The notes: generated by a model from the letters alone, not told the origin. A DNA stretch of 64,000 nt from Mariannaea sp. PMI_226 (GCA_024336345.1 JANFOG010000004.1:186001-250000); one strand, 5' to 3'. Positions 44,988 through 59,682 are shown, counted from the stretch's first letter. Program-made: numbers and translations.

Positions 44988-47900
44988 ATGGCGTCCAGTT
45001 CGGACGAGGGAGAAATCATCGAGAATGGCGTTGAGGTTTTGAAGGCAACTTCACTGCGGCACCCTGAAGGAAGCGGTGTTGACCGTCAAGACAGACATCG
45101 AAGTAGACTTTCGACGCCAGATTACGACTCGGCCTCTAGATACAGCAATACGTCTCGGCGAAGCCCTTCACCTCGTGGCTACAAGCGGCAGCGTGACAAC
45201 AAAGATCGAGAGAAAGAAAGAGATCGCTATCCCGGCAAATCCCGCGACTACCCATCGAGACCAAATCGTAGTCATCACAATGACTCCCCCAACGATGAGT
45301 TCCGAAGGCCACATGCCTCTTACGATGACCTAGACCGCCCAGTATCACGTCCTTCCAACTACAGCTACGACAGCTATGATCGCGACCGCGGCCATGATAG
45401 GGACGGATATCGTGATAGGGACCGTGATTGGTATTCCAACAAGCGGCCTCGGAATCGTAGCAGGTCTCCTCACCGGTCAACTCATGCTGAGAAGGGCAGG
45501 TTCGATCGCTTCGTCAAAGAGGGCCACTATGATCGGCGCGACGAGTCTGGGGGACTGAAGTACGATGATGACCGCCCTTCGCGTGATGGCAAGTTTGCGT
45601 CCAAGAGGACGATTGTAGGACAGGCTTCACGCACCGAAGAATATGATGCTAAACCGGACAAAGGGAATGCAGAAAACGGACATGGCTCCAGAGCTCCGCA
45701 GAGGTATGGCTTCCAGCAACCTGTTTCCTGCTCAACTTATACTAATCAGCAAAACAGGGTATCTTTTACCCCCGAGACGAAACCTGCCCCCCCAGAACCC
45801 GAGGACTTCGAGGAGCCGGAGCCCATTGATGAGGAAGCGGAGATCGAGCGACGCCGGAAGCGACGTGAAGAGATTCTTGCCAAGTCCAGCTCTGCGACTC
45901 CTCTGCTGCTTCACGCCGTCGGTGCAGTTGACAAAGTTCGCGCAGCATCACCCCTATCAGACATGGGGATGCCTCAAACCCCGCAAACTCCCCAATCCGG
46001 TACGTCGTATCCCAGTCCGAGTTGTAGAGAGGAAACTAATGGCCTTGTAGACCTAGCGTCACCACGATCGCCCGGATCTCACGATGAGCCTTCGCCCGGT
46101 GGAATCAGCCTCCTTGACGATAAAGCACTAATGAACACTCATGGAAAATTCAAGTCCGACGATGAAGATGGGCCCTCCGCTGCCGATTATGATCCCACTA
46201 TTGACATGAAGGAGGACGAGAGAAGGGGTGAGCTCCGGCATGGACATGTGGTTCTTCACGGTGAGCATGTCACAACTACAGAACAGCAGTCCCAAGAGGA
46301 AACGCAGGAACCCAAGCCCGAGAAGGCCTCAACAGATGATGACGATGACTTTGATATGTTTGCCGAGGACTTCGACGAAGACAAATATGCCACCAAACCT
46401 ACGGCTGCTCAAGCGCCAGCTGAACCCAATGGTGCTATAGCAGATTCGCAAGCGGTTGCCAAGGGAGGAATTCTCGAAGGTGACGATAAGGATGGATACT
46501 ACAAGATCCGAATTGGTGAGGTGCTCAACGGACGATATCAAATCCAGGCCACACTAGGAAGAGGTATGTTCTCTGGAGTGGCTCAAGCGATCGATATCAC
46601 AACAAAGCAATTGGTCGCCATCAAGATGATGCGCAACAACGATGCCCTTCGAAAGGGAGGCTATACCGAGATCGCCATCCTCCAGAAGCTCAATGAAGCG
46701 GATCCCGAAAACAAGAAGCATATTGTCAAGTTTGAGAGATCGTTCGACTACAAAGGTCACCTGTGTATGGCCTTTGAGAATCTCAGCATGAATCTACGAG
46801 AGGTATTGCGAAAGTTTGGTAACAATGTGGGCATTAACCTCAACGCAACTCGCACGTATGCATACCAGATCTTCGTCTCTCTAGCACACATGCGCAAGTG
46901 CAGCATCATACACGCTGATTTGAAGCCCGACAACATTCTGGTAAGCAAAGACTGAAGCTCCCCCGTTCGGAACTGGACTGTTTTACTAACCTGGAAATAG
47001 GTCAACGAAAGCCGAAATATGCTCAAAATCTGTGACTTGGGTACAGCTATTGACAGATCCGACGCTGCGACGGCGCATACCGAAATTACGCCTTATCTTG
47101 TGAGTCGCTTTTACCGCGCACCCGAGATTATTCTTGGGATGCCATACGACTATGCCGTAGACATGTGGTCCATCGGCTGTACGTTGTATGAGCTGTACAC
47201 CGGCAAGATTCTGTTCACAGGCGACAGCAACAACCAAATGCTCAAGGCCATTATGGAAATACGTGGCAAGCTGACTCCCAAGCTCTTCAAGCGTGGACAG
47301 CTTGCAGGCGTTCATTTTGACGATAAGGGACAGTTCATCAGCGTAGAACGAGACAAGGTTCTGAACAAGGTACGGACATGATTCATTCTCCCCAGTCCCC
47401 TACACTTTAACCAATGCACGCTCTGGTACTTTGTTTTCTTCTTGTTGTTCTTTTCTCGCCTGTTCCCTCACCCATGCCGCCGTTTTCAAGCGCCCAGCTG
47501 CACAGGCGATGCATGCAAGTCTCTCGTCTATTATTTTTGCTTCATTTGACGGGGATGGATGTGGGGGCTGTGGGATTCGGAGCCTCGACATGTAAGCGCT
47601 TGGAGTGGGTGCCGCGCGCAGCATCGATGGTGTCAAAGATCAGCCCAGTCAGCCAAGTTCCATTTTGATCCGTGAATTTCGGGTTCGTCTGGTGGCTAGC
47701 CACCGGGTGAAATGACTGGCGACATGGCCTCGTCCATGAGATGTGTACACGTCCGTCGGGCGGTCGCCGATTTGGCTGCATATGTTATATACGCCCCAAA
47801 ATGTTGTCTCCATACCAACCGCCCACCATGTCCTTGCTTGATGCTCCTTGCGGCAGCTACTCAATCATCTGACCTTTACATGGCTTGTTAGCGTGCATTG

Positions 47901-48211
47901 TCTACCCAACCTCGTTCACCTCACATCCTTGCATTTCTCTGCATTTAGCATCTAGTCGGGTTGCTTGCTAATATTCTTTTTTCTTACAGACTGCCGTCCG
48001 AACTCTCTCCGTGGTCAAACCCACTCGCGATCTACGGACCCGGCTTATGGCAGTGTCAGCGGGAATGAACGATTCCGAGACTAGGGACCTCAATCATTTC
48101 ATCGACCTGCTTGAGCACTGCCTTGCGCTCAACCCAGATAAGCGGATCAAGCCAGCGGATGCACTTCGACATCCCTTCTTTACATCTAGAATAGGACACT
48201 CGCGACGATAA
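44988..48211 (+). CDS. PRP4-type serine/threonine protein kinase (pre-mRNA splicing)
   Basis: Exons 44988-45703, 45758-45999, 46051-46940, 47001-47369 and 47990-48211 give 812 aa. Residues 1-about 200 are rich in Arg, Ser, Asp and Tyr (RS/RD-like: YDSYDRDRGHDRDGYRDRD), followed by acidic linkers. The kinase domain (about residues 480-805) has GRGMFSGV, VAIKMMR, HADLKPDN in place of HRD, CDLGTA in place of DFG, and RFYRAPEIILG. These variants are characteristic of the PRP4/PRPF4B branch. Fission-yeast Prp4 phosphorylates Prp1 (Prp6) during spliceosome activation in the nucleus. The first two introns (54 and 51 nt) contain no stop in frame and could be read through. The last intron is unusually long at 620 nt. 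Confidence 0.9.
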
Positions 48212-51200
48212 GATTCGAGAGACCAGATAATCAAATACATGAACTACGACTTGGTCACTTCGGAACAGCATACATGCCGAATAGTGGTGCTGCTTAATGG
48301 ATCGTTTTTAGGGGCGAGATGGTAACAAAATTAGACCTTCGATATAGGATAAGCGGAAACAGGAGTTTTATCTGGGGTTGTACATTTAGTGCAGTGATAA
48401 TGATGGTTCTATTTTAATATGCGGACATCAGTGGTCTCCAGCAATATCGACAAGGAAGCGTCGGATATCTAGGTGGCTCTTGTCGTCCTTGCTGTCCTTG
48501 TTGTCCTCAAACAACTTGGTATAGCCAAAGGGGGCATCATGTGTCTGACTGTTCATATATGAGGATCAGGCAAGCTGGTAATTTGGGCTCTATCATTAAA
48601 TAGCCGACGAAAATCTTCGCCCATGTTGTTAAAATGGCTCGGTTCAGTGCATGTAATTCATCTGTATGGTGTAAGCGATGTCGGCAACGCTTAGATCTGG
48701 TCAAGCTTGCTGGTGTTCCTCCTCGTCCGAGTTTAGGTGACTTGTACTCAATTTCAATCAGTGACCTTGGCCGAGTTCTCCTAAACTTCTTTTTGGGCCT
48801 GCGCTCTGGAAGTGGTACATTCGTGTCATCTCTCCGTGCCCAATACACTTACCAGTATTACTTCCGTCTCGCAGAAAGAAAGCGAGGCCCCTACTCTCGT
48901 GAACAGTGCTATTTCCATAACCAGATACTGGGTTTCAGTACTGACGAGCCCAGTTCCATGGCAAATTGTCAACTTGAAGGACAGTGATAGATACACTAGG
49001 CAGAGTTGCGGATGGTCGGACGGCATCAACATGAGGCAAATGTCCAAAAACTATGGGACAATATTGAGACGTTTTGAGCTATGGATCTAGGTCAAATGGC
49101 GTTCCCAGAGTGCGCAACAGTCACACTCTGCTGAGTCTGTTGGGTGCTAAAATGGATAGGCCATGTTTTCATTCATACACACCCCATGAACGGTGTTGTC
49201 ATGAAAGAACTAGATCAACAGAAGCCGAGTCAGTGAGTTGTAGTTGACTGGCAAGGGCAAAGAGAGTTTGTATGTATTACTATCTTGAGGTAGCTCACCT
49301 AACTAATGCAGCGTTTTATATATAGAATCCAAGGCACATCTTTGTCAGGACCACTCACCTCGTATCTCTCGTTGAAGCTTTCGTCCATTTATCAATCTAC
49401 TGCCGACTGCATGGCTTGCTGCCATGTAGCCAAGTGCTCACACGAGCAGCTGACTTTTAGGGTCGACCGCACTGGTAATCAGTCAGACGCGGTACTTGGA
49501 GGTTGGTTTTGGAAGTACGTCGTACGCACCCTACAGGATCCGCCGGAAGTGCGGCTGCGCCTTCGCGTAGGCTCTTCGCCCTTGGGCGGAGAAGGTTTTG
49601 ATGTTTGACGAGCCACTCGGCAAATAAACGAGCACCTTTCCCGGATCCCCCTTTGTTTGCGGCAGTTGGGGTGGCAGGCGTGAGAATAATTGAAGGGGGG
49701 AGGTTGGTTCTTGGAGATTGAGAAACCGCTCATTGCATTTAGAATGCCGTCTATATCAGCCTCATTATTAGATCATTCATCATTTTGACGTCACTCTTGT
49801 CACGATCACAAGGGCTGATTTTCCTTTGTCTATCACAGCACCGGCTCTAAACGGCAACGTATGAAGCCTAGGTTGAACTGCAAGGAGTTGTTGAACACGG
49901 GGCTGAGAGCATGAGGCCGTAAAGATCACCTTTCTGTACGAAGACATGCAAAGAAAACGAAGCACTGCTGAGAGAGTTGCCAGGGCAGCAATAGGAAGTG
50001 CGCCATGCGGTGTGGCACACTTCGCGGTCCTGGGCACTTTGTCAGGCTTTTTCATTATTCAAGTGGGCAAATGTGCAAGCAGCCGCTAATGGCGAGAGGG
50101 TCGGGTGCGATGAAAATAGCTCATCTGCGCCCTATAGTCGGGCGGTCGCGAGTTGTGGTTTATTGGCGAAAGGATCGAAGACTCCAGTGGGCTGAGTAGA
50201 TTGTTCCCCTGGTGTAAGTTGATCAAGAACATTGACAAGCACGGAATCCAGAGGAACTGTCGCCGGCCATTCATGCGACGAGCAAAGTAGGCTGTGTCCA
50301 AGGCACTCAGACAAGCATTTGGTCTAGCATTACAGCTTTTGCAGTTTGTTTATTTTTCTCACCCAGTGTCTCTGATTATGCTTGCAGTGCGCTTCGTTAA
50401 ACTTTCCCACCAATATCGTGGGAGAATCGTCATTTCTCGTTGTGACTTGAGGTAACACATCGAGTAAGCACTCTTCCCAAAGTCCTTCTTGTAAGACTCT
50501 TCCAGTCTGCCACGTCGGCAGCAAGACTGGAACTTTCTTTCCCCTTGAGAGACTGGCTGGTATGGCCGAGCTGAGCCCTCTCCGGTGTACATAATGGGAG
50601 TTGTTGGTATCGTCACCATCATCGTGACAGATGGACAGTCGTCACTGGAGTTTTTCTAGTGTCTGAGTGAAACTGACTGCAGTGACTTGACCTGACTTGG
50701 AGGCCGAGACAATGGTAGGTTTTGTCCATTTGTGCAATGCAAGCCAGGTCATCAGTCACAGTTCCAGTAGTCCGCCTGTTGTGCTGTGCTGTGCTTCTTC
50801 CACCTCTGTTCTGTATGGCTATCTCTTACCTAGCTTCCCAGCGTTGTCTTACTCCGTGTCTATTTTCTCTTGGGATTGAAAGAGGCTGACGGAAACGTGC
50901 CGCATCATCATTCGCTCTAGGCACCTCAGATGGATAGCTGACTGTGCGACGTGTGAAGAAGGACATCAAGTTGAAAGTATCAGGGAGACATGCATTGTTG
51001 GATATTACGCTGAGACTGAGATACGATACAAGTCCACATTGTGACGTATGTATATCTGAGCACTCATCCCGTGTAGTTGGTAGTACAAAGTACAGGGTAG
51101 CTCGTTCAAGAATTTGAGCTTGGTCGACGGATGCAAGTGTGTGGCACTGATATCAGGCGATTTGTTTGCCTGTGGTTCCGTCCAACGGCGGCAGTAAGAG

Positions 51201-51887
51201 ACTACTGTGTAAGGACAGACGACAAGGAAGTCTAGAACGAATACCAGTAGGACATTGACTCAGTGGTGCCAGATTCATAGGACAGAACGTGCGTCCAGTA
51301 ATACCTGTTTTGGTTGATTTCAGATGCAATTTTGTGCAGGCGTGGCTCAAAAGCACAAGCAATCAAGCCACCATCTCTGCAATACACTCCAATAGATTGG
51401 TGCACGACGACAGAGAACCGACACATTGTAATCCATCCATGTATCACAAGTAATGCCTGCCAGCTTATGGAGGAACTATGTCATGCACAATGTCGAGTTC
51501 CAATATACCTGTGACAAACCTGATACTCGTTCATCTCACATTTACTAGGCAAGTAATTTGAACCCTCCAATATATCGACAAACCCCTTCCACCTCGCATG
51601 GTCTTTGTTCCCCATCATTGTTCTACTAGTACCAGGACACCCATGCCTGGTCTGCCGTTTGCCCGCATCGCCCCGTGTCATCCTTGTAAATCCCCTCTTT
51701 TCCCCTGCGTGTCGTGTCTACGGACTTGCTTTTTTGGGCCTGTTGCATGCTTTTGCGAAATTTAATCAGCCCCAGAAAAAAAAGAAAGAAAAAAAATTGG
51801 GCATGGTCAAATCTGAGCGCTTTGTTGTTTTTGTTTTTTTATTCCTTTCTAGCGCGGCAAACGCAGGGGTCTCCATCATCAGCCTCA

Positions 51888-51903
51888 TAATAATAATAAT
51901 AAT
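51888..51903. repeat. (TAA)n trinucleotide microsatellite
   Basis: About five TAA units in a row inside the gene-poor region. Confidence 0.75.
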
Positions 51904-54900
51904 ATTGTCTTCTTTTTTTTCTCCCCCAATCTCTATGATGGGGGGTGATTGGGCTGGTAGCTGGCCCCTTTGGGCTGCGATCTATGGGGGCAAAGCGGAA
52001 TATAAGTGGTGCTCTTATTCAGATAATGTGCCCAACGCAGTTAACTTGTACCTTCGGTGATGGAAATAAGGACCCGGAAGTATGAAGATGCAAAAGCACG
52101 AAGAAAAAGTGTGTAAAAAAAAAAAAAAAAAAGCACGCAGACTAGTGGAACAAAAGCCCGTTCTGCAAGCATAGTCCACTGCCCAACCCACGGCTTCGGA
52201 GGAGGCGCGAAGAGCCATGCATGTTGACGGAGGTGGTGACGATTGATGAAGATGGCGATCTAGGTAGTTTGATGAAGAGGACCGTGCCTTGCAGGCGAAG
52301 GGGGCGGGCTTTTTTTGGTTAGATATGATGCTTGCTCACCGAAATCTCTTACTCTCTTACCTACCTGTCGGACCTCCGAACGGGTGAAGTTGTTACGCCG
52401 TATTATCGTTGTTGTTTTTCCCTCTTCAGGATCCGGCTGCGTTAGGTCCGTTAAAAGTTGAAATGACTGCGGACTGATCCCGGACTATTGTAATCTGCAC
52501 GTTACCATACGTCTGCATTTGCCCCTTGGGGAGATGAAGATGGCCCTGCTTGTTTTCATTCAGCTTGCGATGATCAAGGGGCTCTGTCACATTGCGGCTA
52601 GATGATTATCACACACAAAGAAGGATTTTACTTTACTCTCTTTTTTACTTTCTTTACTTTTTTCTACTCCTGTTGAACCAAAGCATGGAGGGACATATGG
52701 CCAAGTGGAACACGGTATGACAGCGGCACATACCAATGAACTTTTTCGTCTCACCGCCCTAGTTGATGCCTGAGTTGAATAATGCGCCGTCGTTAAGAAT
52801 GAGAAGTGGTACTCGCTGTCTTTACATGGTGCAATTCGGCATGAATTCCAAACGTCTAACATACCGTCCTCAGTAATCGTGGTTCAGTTCGCTTTAGGTG
52901 ATTTTGTCTTGCAAATTCTAGCCACGTTAAGGTTAATCAACCTCCAACATGATCGCCTCTAGATGCTGTCATTGACACAATCCTGCCTTCAGCAATTAAC
53001 TCACCTGGCTTGTCTCACCCTGTCGATCCTGTTGCCGTCGTACATCCCAGTCTGCCCCTCAATCGCGGCTGAAATGTGTCTCATCTCGCTTTCCTGAACT
53101 CTAGTATAGTAGTACTGGAGACGACGAACCAAGCAAGTAACAAACAAGAGTATACGGCTTTTGAAGCCTGGTCCATTGGGAGGGTCCTTTCGTCTAAGCC
53201 AAATTCCTCCGCCTCCACGTTCAGCATCCGTACTTACACCATGGTACTCTCATTAACCTCCTGCGACGGGCCGACTTCCTAACCTAGCAGTTCCTCCCCG
53301 TGAAGGAGGTGTGTGAAGATCTTGGCATCGTTGACGCGCATCAACCAGCCCGGGTTGTGATACGGTGTAATCACCAAAATGTCCTCTCGGGCTGTCCAGT
53401 AATTTGTCAGTACTTACTTGAACCGGATATGATCGCAAGGCCACTCCCGCGCCGCAGGTGATGCAACCACGGTGCAGCAAAGGATGACGAGTAGTTTCGT
53501 TGGTTTCAATGTGAGTGTTTCGTTTGTGCTCCGGGGTTACGCAGCGGACGCCCATATCAGCGGGCTCTGTTATTAGGCGTTTTATGTGAATACGACACTG
53601 GATTTCTCCGGGTGCCAGATCGAAGCTCGCCATCGAAAAACCCCTCCCAATAAAACGAAAAAGTCGTCGTTAACCGTCGGCATATGCATGTCCACGAATA
53701 CACAGCATCACTTGAGCTTGCCAATTCACGACCAAACCGACTCACCGGCTACAAAGAATTGTAGCAAAGTCTCATAATGCCGTGATACAGGGTAGCCCGT
53801 GATTGTGTCCCCGTTTCCCGATGTGGCCCGGCCATCACCGGCGTCACCTGCGACGAGTCCGAGACGGCTCCCCCGGGGACTGGCTCCACAATCAGCTTTC
53901 AGACGGGTGATGGATCAGGAGATAACTGGGAGCTTTTACCGGTCCTCTCCCTCTCTGTAACTATAGTTTCTCCCTTGCATGACTACACACTCACCCTGAT
54001 CCTCACGTGAGTACTTCTGTCTTCACAACAGACATGTTGGGAAGAAAAGGATTCGCGGACTTGACTACGCTTGGGACGGTGCAGGATTGTTCACGCGTTG
54101 CGTGGGAAACAAAGTACATCCATCGTCAACCATTCATCCGCCAGACGTATTGGTCTGTTGTCTTCCACTCATCGAGCTGGACACCCGCGGATTGCTCATT
54201 GGCGTCCGCCAACTAATAGTGGCAATACCACACAACGTTCGCCTCGCTTCCCCGGGAACCTTTCCCCAATGTGTTTAAACGGCCACCTCTCTGGCGTCAG
54301 TGTCGTGCTGTGAGTGGCCCAGGTTGCACTTTAGGCTTCGGCCATGGCGAAAGGGCGTTTTTTCGCGGGACCCGGCAGCACCAGCGCCATGCGACGAACA
54401 TGTGGCCTTGGGCCCCCCCGGATTTACAACGCTTATCATGTTGGCCGTAGTTTGAGTGACCCAGTATCTTTTCCCACGTCTTGCAGGGAGATTACCACAA
54501 TTGAACGGCCTGAGGAGCATCGAGGGATGCGTCCCAATGATTGGTTTCCTCCCCCATCCATGACCTTTCATTGTCACCGACGCCACTGTGCGCCGTGAAA
54601 GCGGTGAAGCTGCAAGAAGGGTGGTCCTTTGCAGGAATTGCTTGTTTACCATCGAAGCTGATCGACCCATCTCGAAACGTGCACAAATCCTTTTGCTTGG
54701 TCCAAATAGTTGAGTGGAAGCTTCGAGTATGATGGGTGAATCCCCCAAAACTAGATATCGGTTGGTTGGTTGGTTGGTAGGTTACTGGGACCCATCTCAT
54801 CGATCGATGATGCATGAATCTTCCAAGCATCAGAGTGACGGTGAGCTTGTCTGAGAGTCGCATCAAGCGTGGGACTACCCGCAAATCCTCGGACCACGGA

Positions 54901-57900
54901 CAAGTCCGAGCTTGAATATCACGGCTGTTGATTTGCGTACTAACTCCCCTGGAGGGGAAGATGGCTTGATCTAGACTCAAGCACATGGGGGGAGGCAAAA
55001 AAGCAATCGATTCTGCCCTGTATCTCTGGCCTTACCTTGCCCACCTCCCGTGCCAGTTTGGATCTGGTGACCCTGGAGCCAACTGGTGGCGCAACGGGAT
55101 AGCATGGAGGGTGGTGGGCTGGAACTAGGAAGCTCTCCCAGCTCGTCTTTCAGCTCACCCAGCTCTCCCACCTTACCTCTCCTTGTGTGTCTTGTGCTGG
55201 GAGGGCTGCATTGATAGTGCCGGCTGACAACCTTTCACACCTCTCAAGATGACCATGTGCTATACAAAGTACTTTGTGGGCACTCACTCATGACTCAAAT
55301 AGAGTCCTCTCACTTGTTGGTGTGTGATAGCGAGCAAGCCTCGTCTACCGCAGATAGAGCATGCGGGTCGTTATTGGACCCCAGAGGCCCCTCCCATAAT
55401 CGCCGTTTCCCTCAGCGAATGCTGCACGATTCCTTAAGATGGGCATTACTATTGATGATCCCCAACCTCAATCTATTTCGGATGTAGGCAAGGGCCAATA
55501 AAATATTGTAAATGCACATGTCTCCGGCTCCTCATGGATGGGGTCAGCGAGAAATGCAGCGAGCAGGGCAATGGCCGAATCAGGAGACAGTATCATGTGT
55601 CCGTCTCAATTTTTTTGTGGTAACATTTCTTTGTACATGCAGGTGAAGACCGAGGAGGGTAAGGTGAAGGTGTGATAGGTTGTCCATCGATCAGCCACAG
55701 CGAGCAGGTTTTTGTGACTTGACTATCAGCCCATGCATGAACTGAACCGACTCCTGTTTGGCGGACTGCTTCATGTGGTGGGAATGGGATCTGCTATGTT
55801 AGTGGGAGATGATGGATGGCCCAGTCGCCGCCAAATTTAGCTGAGTGTATGGGATAGATACAGTATAGACGAGCATACTGATGGAATCGGCGGGACGGGT
55901 CCCGATTCACTGCCCGGCGTGTGGCTTGGAAGACCAAGAAGCTGCTAAAAACATTCGAAGTGCTTTCAAGCACAATGATGACTGAGGAGCTGATGTGCGT
56001 ACGTATCATTCGGTACACATCTGGTCCAGCAGTTTGTATGATCGACGCTCCAGACTTTGACGGGAGTTTGAGCTCGCCCTTCTTTCGTCAGTGGACTTTC
56101 AGGCACTCGGACATCTGGAGAGCCAGTGCTTTGGACTGGCAGTAGACATGGCTGCGAAGAGTGAGGCCATGTCATGTCAAGCCCCATCACCCTTCAGAGG
56201 ACCCTTGAAAGAAAGAACGAGGAGAGTCCATGGGTCAGCCCCAGTTCGACGTGGAGAAAGAGGCCCAGCGAGGATGGAGACCATCAGTGCGTCGTGCCTG
56301 GGTCTTCGTTGAGAGCAACCTGACTATGGGGCAGAGAGACGTCACAGTGAAGCACGGGCAGCGAATCGATAGAGACTATTGGGCTTCATGGGAGCCCCCT
56401 GCGGTGCCTATGCATGGGTCTGCCCATGTCCTATCCATGCTCCCCCCTGCTGTATCGTTTCTCGCCTGGTGGAGTTTCTTTCAACCGGTATTATTTGTTA
56501 CTGTTGGTCCATCTATCTGTTCCTTTTTGGTTGGGCGCCAACAGGCGAATAGCAGATCGACCATCTAAACTATATCAAGTTAGACTTATCCCGTGATTTG
56601 ACATGCCACCCTTGCATCATCACCTCTCTCAGCCGTACTATGTAGCATTTCACAACCCACTGATGCACATATTGACATTTGGCATGAAAATCCCTTGCAT
56701 CATCTTCGACACAAAGAGAAGGAAAAAAAAAAAAAAGGAAAAAAAGCACAGTCAATTTATCCACTGCACTATGCATAATAGATCCCGCTCAGCAAATAAT
56801 CCCTCCGGTCTGGCGCTTTGGCGCTTATTGCTGCGGTGCACTGACTGGCCTCATCCTCACAGGCACCTTGGGACTTGACCGCCATTCTACTCGAAGGAAC
56901 CAGAAGCAAACATTGGACGGGAGACCTGGGATCTGAGACCTACATGCATTTCTCGCGTCATATTCCGCCAAAAAGTGTTTGCTCGTGACGAAGCCGTGTC
57001 TCGGGGTCCCCTTCTTAGAGACAAACAGATACGTACACAGACTCTCTGCCCGAAACACAATCGTCTTGATGTGAGCTTCAGTGTGCAGTAAGGGTGCGTG
57101 CGTACGTTCTTGCGTGCCTGTATGCGATGTTAGTTGAAGTTATGTTCTGGGCACGAACCGTCGATCTAGGCAAGGGAGAGCAACATTGCTCCCACCCACG
57201 CGTATTGAGGCTGGTAGAGACAGCACAAACAAAACAACGAAGCATCAGCATCACCTCGCAGACAGACTACGCTACGTACTTGGAAGAGAGCTACAGTAGC
57301 TTGACGCCGTACACCAGGTATCAGAGAGATAGCTATCTGATGCGGCATCACACTCTTCTTCATTCCATGCCACTTTCATTACTATGTGCAGCATCATCTT
57401 TTGATGCGTGCAGTTTCATTCGCCACTCCGTAGCCACAGTACACAGACATTACTTACACATCCATGATAAACTTACCAACTGACATGGCAACATGGAAAG
57501 CCTGTTGACACAGTCACTTGGCAACTGGAGGACCTCTGAACGACCGCCCATGGTGGGAATGTAGCAGGTGCTGCAAAACAAGCGAAATCATGAACCACCC
57601 AACAACAGCCGAGATTGGCAGCGTGAGGCAAAGTGGACGACAAACGGGCGCATGTCCCTAGCCACCCTGCCCTTGCTCACTTGTTCACGGAGACCCAGTA
57701 CGCCCCGATGGAGGCCATCACCTCCCCCCTCCATTGACAGCCTCACTCTTCCGTCTCAGCCAATCGTGGCCTGTCTCGATACTCCTGCGAGCAGGCCCCC
57801 TGCGTTGCAGTGCATCTGCATTCGGCAGGGAACAATTGTCTTCGGTCCGGCAGAAGACTCCAATGATTGTAGACGTAGCCCTGCACTCATCCGTTTTCAG

Positions 57901-59642
57901 AACCTGACCGCTAGGGTATCCGTTTCCATGCGCGCATGAAGAAAGAGAGTCCGCAACCGTCAGGGCAAGCATCATAATAGGGGAAGACCTATTATGGTAC
58001 TTTCTACAGAGCCCTGGTAACATACAGATCTTGTAGTTGGACACATGGCAAAATAGGTAACCACACTAACAGCCCAAGCCCACCAGCGACCTCCATCAAG
58101 AAGACGTTCACACCTGCTCATTCTTTTGCAGTCGCTAGCTGCAGTACCTGGAACACGTTGAGCAATCTCACTGGAGGACGAGAGCTTCCAGTGGCAGGCC
58201 TCGGCCCTCCGAGGCCATCCTGACATGAAAAGGATGGGCGCCTGTTTCTGAAATGTTTGCTTTGAGATGGACGATAAGATAGCCCACCACCGTTCCAGCC
58301 TCGTTTGCCGCCCGTCAGCGTCAACTCTGCTACGCCTCTGCTTCATTGTTTTAATGAAATGAGTATGTAATTTCAAACCCCATTTGAACCATTCTATTTG
58401 TCGAGCGAACATGTTTTTACCAACACCCAAGAGTATTTGCCCACCCCCGCAGTAAACCCATGGAACATGGCCTCGGCTGCGGCCATCCAGTCTCAGAAAT
58501 GGGACTGCATATACAGAGTAGTTATCCAGCCACTGTGAATGCCTCGCATGGATAAGTCGACCCTGCCGCCCAACTATGTTGCATAACTCCTGACGGTCCC
58601 CGTCGTATCGGACGTGGAAGGTGAGACAAAATACACCTGGGACCGGTAGTAACCAGTGGGACCAGAGCATTTCGCCTTTTTGGACTGGACAGCGTCTCCT
58701 CCTCTGTGATGATGATGCATCACTATTATATTTTCCCACACTTCTCAACTTACTCACTGGACGGGCGGACGAATGCCGTGACTGGGATCGACACCCACCA
58801 GCCAGCCTGCAGTAGTGGCGCCAGTTCACCTGGCTATTATTTTTTTTCTTCTTTTTTCAGCCTTCAAGCACTGTACTGTACGAAGAAGCCTCTTGCCTGC
58901 TGCAGCAAGCAGGAGGTTGGCTGGCCGGGGGGTAGTGGTTTCAACCCAACAGCGTACAAGCGCAAGCACATACACAGCCTCGGATTGCCCAGAGAGAGTC
59001 GAATGGAGTTGACCAGCTTGGCTTTTTGGGTTGATGCACCCGGAGAGACACTACAGAAGGAAGAATAGAGGGTCCTCCTCTCTAAACCCGATGACTTCAT
59101 TCACCTCATTCCGGCTGGTCCGCCCACACACTTGTCGGCAACGGGGGGGACTGGTTCCTTTGTTTGGCCAAGGAATTTTTGGTAGCAAGGTTTGCCCGTT
59201 CGTTCCAACCTGCGAATCTCTACGGAGCAGAGAACCCAAAAAGCATGTCAATACGAATGTACTGGACGCTGTACTATAGTACGTACGCACTGGGACCATC
59301 CTCCACACCTAAACTTTTTGAGTGCAGTCATCGAATGTCTTCGCTTGTCCCGTCTGGCGCCGGTTCCCGATCGGGCTTTGACTTATTCGGGAATTCACTC
59401 GGACGTGGAACGTTTTCAATTTTACAAGGAGGCGTTTAGTGAGAAGTCAAGTGGAAAGAAAAATGCAGAATAAAACAAAAACACAACAACAAAACAACCT
59501 TTTGTCTATCACGGGTTCTTTTGATGAATGACGATCTGCCCACGACTTGGGTTTCTTTGGAGAGGGGGGCAAAGTAGTAAAACCAGCTCAGCCAAAGCTG
59601 AGGGGGCCCCCTCCGAACGGGCCGTGAGCAGCAGAGCAGCAG

Positions 59643-59682
59643 GACAGCAGGACAGCAGGACAGCAGGACAACAGGACAGCAG
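59643..59682. repeat. 8-bp tandem repeat, five copies
   Basis: GACAGCAG is repeated five times, the fourth copy reading GACAACAG. Related GCAGAGCAG and CAGAACAGCAGAACAG stretches flank it at about 59625-59640 and 59848-59866. It lies about 1.6 kb upstream of the Ran1-type kinase ATG. Confidence 0.85.

Noticed and set aside
51605..52060. 151-codon plus-strand frame with hydrophobic segments
   Set aside because: The hydrophobic part comes from the TAA repeat and T-rich tracts, not from a plausible membrane protein.
54275..54998. minus-strand frames of 157 and 168 codons
   Set aside because: They overlap each other in different frames and have no recognisable domain; most likely chance open stretches.
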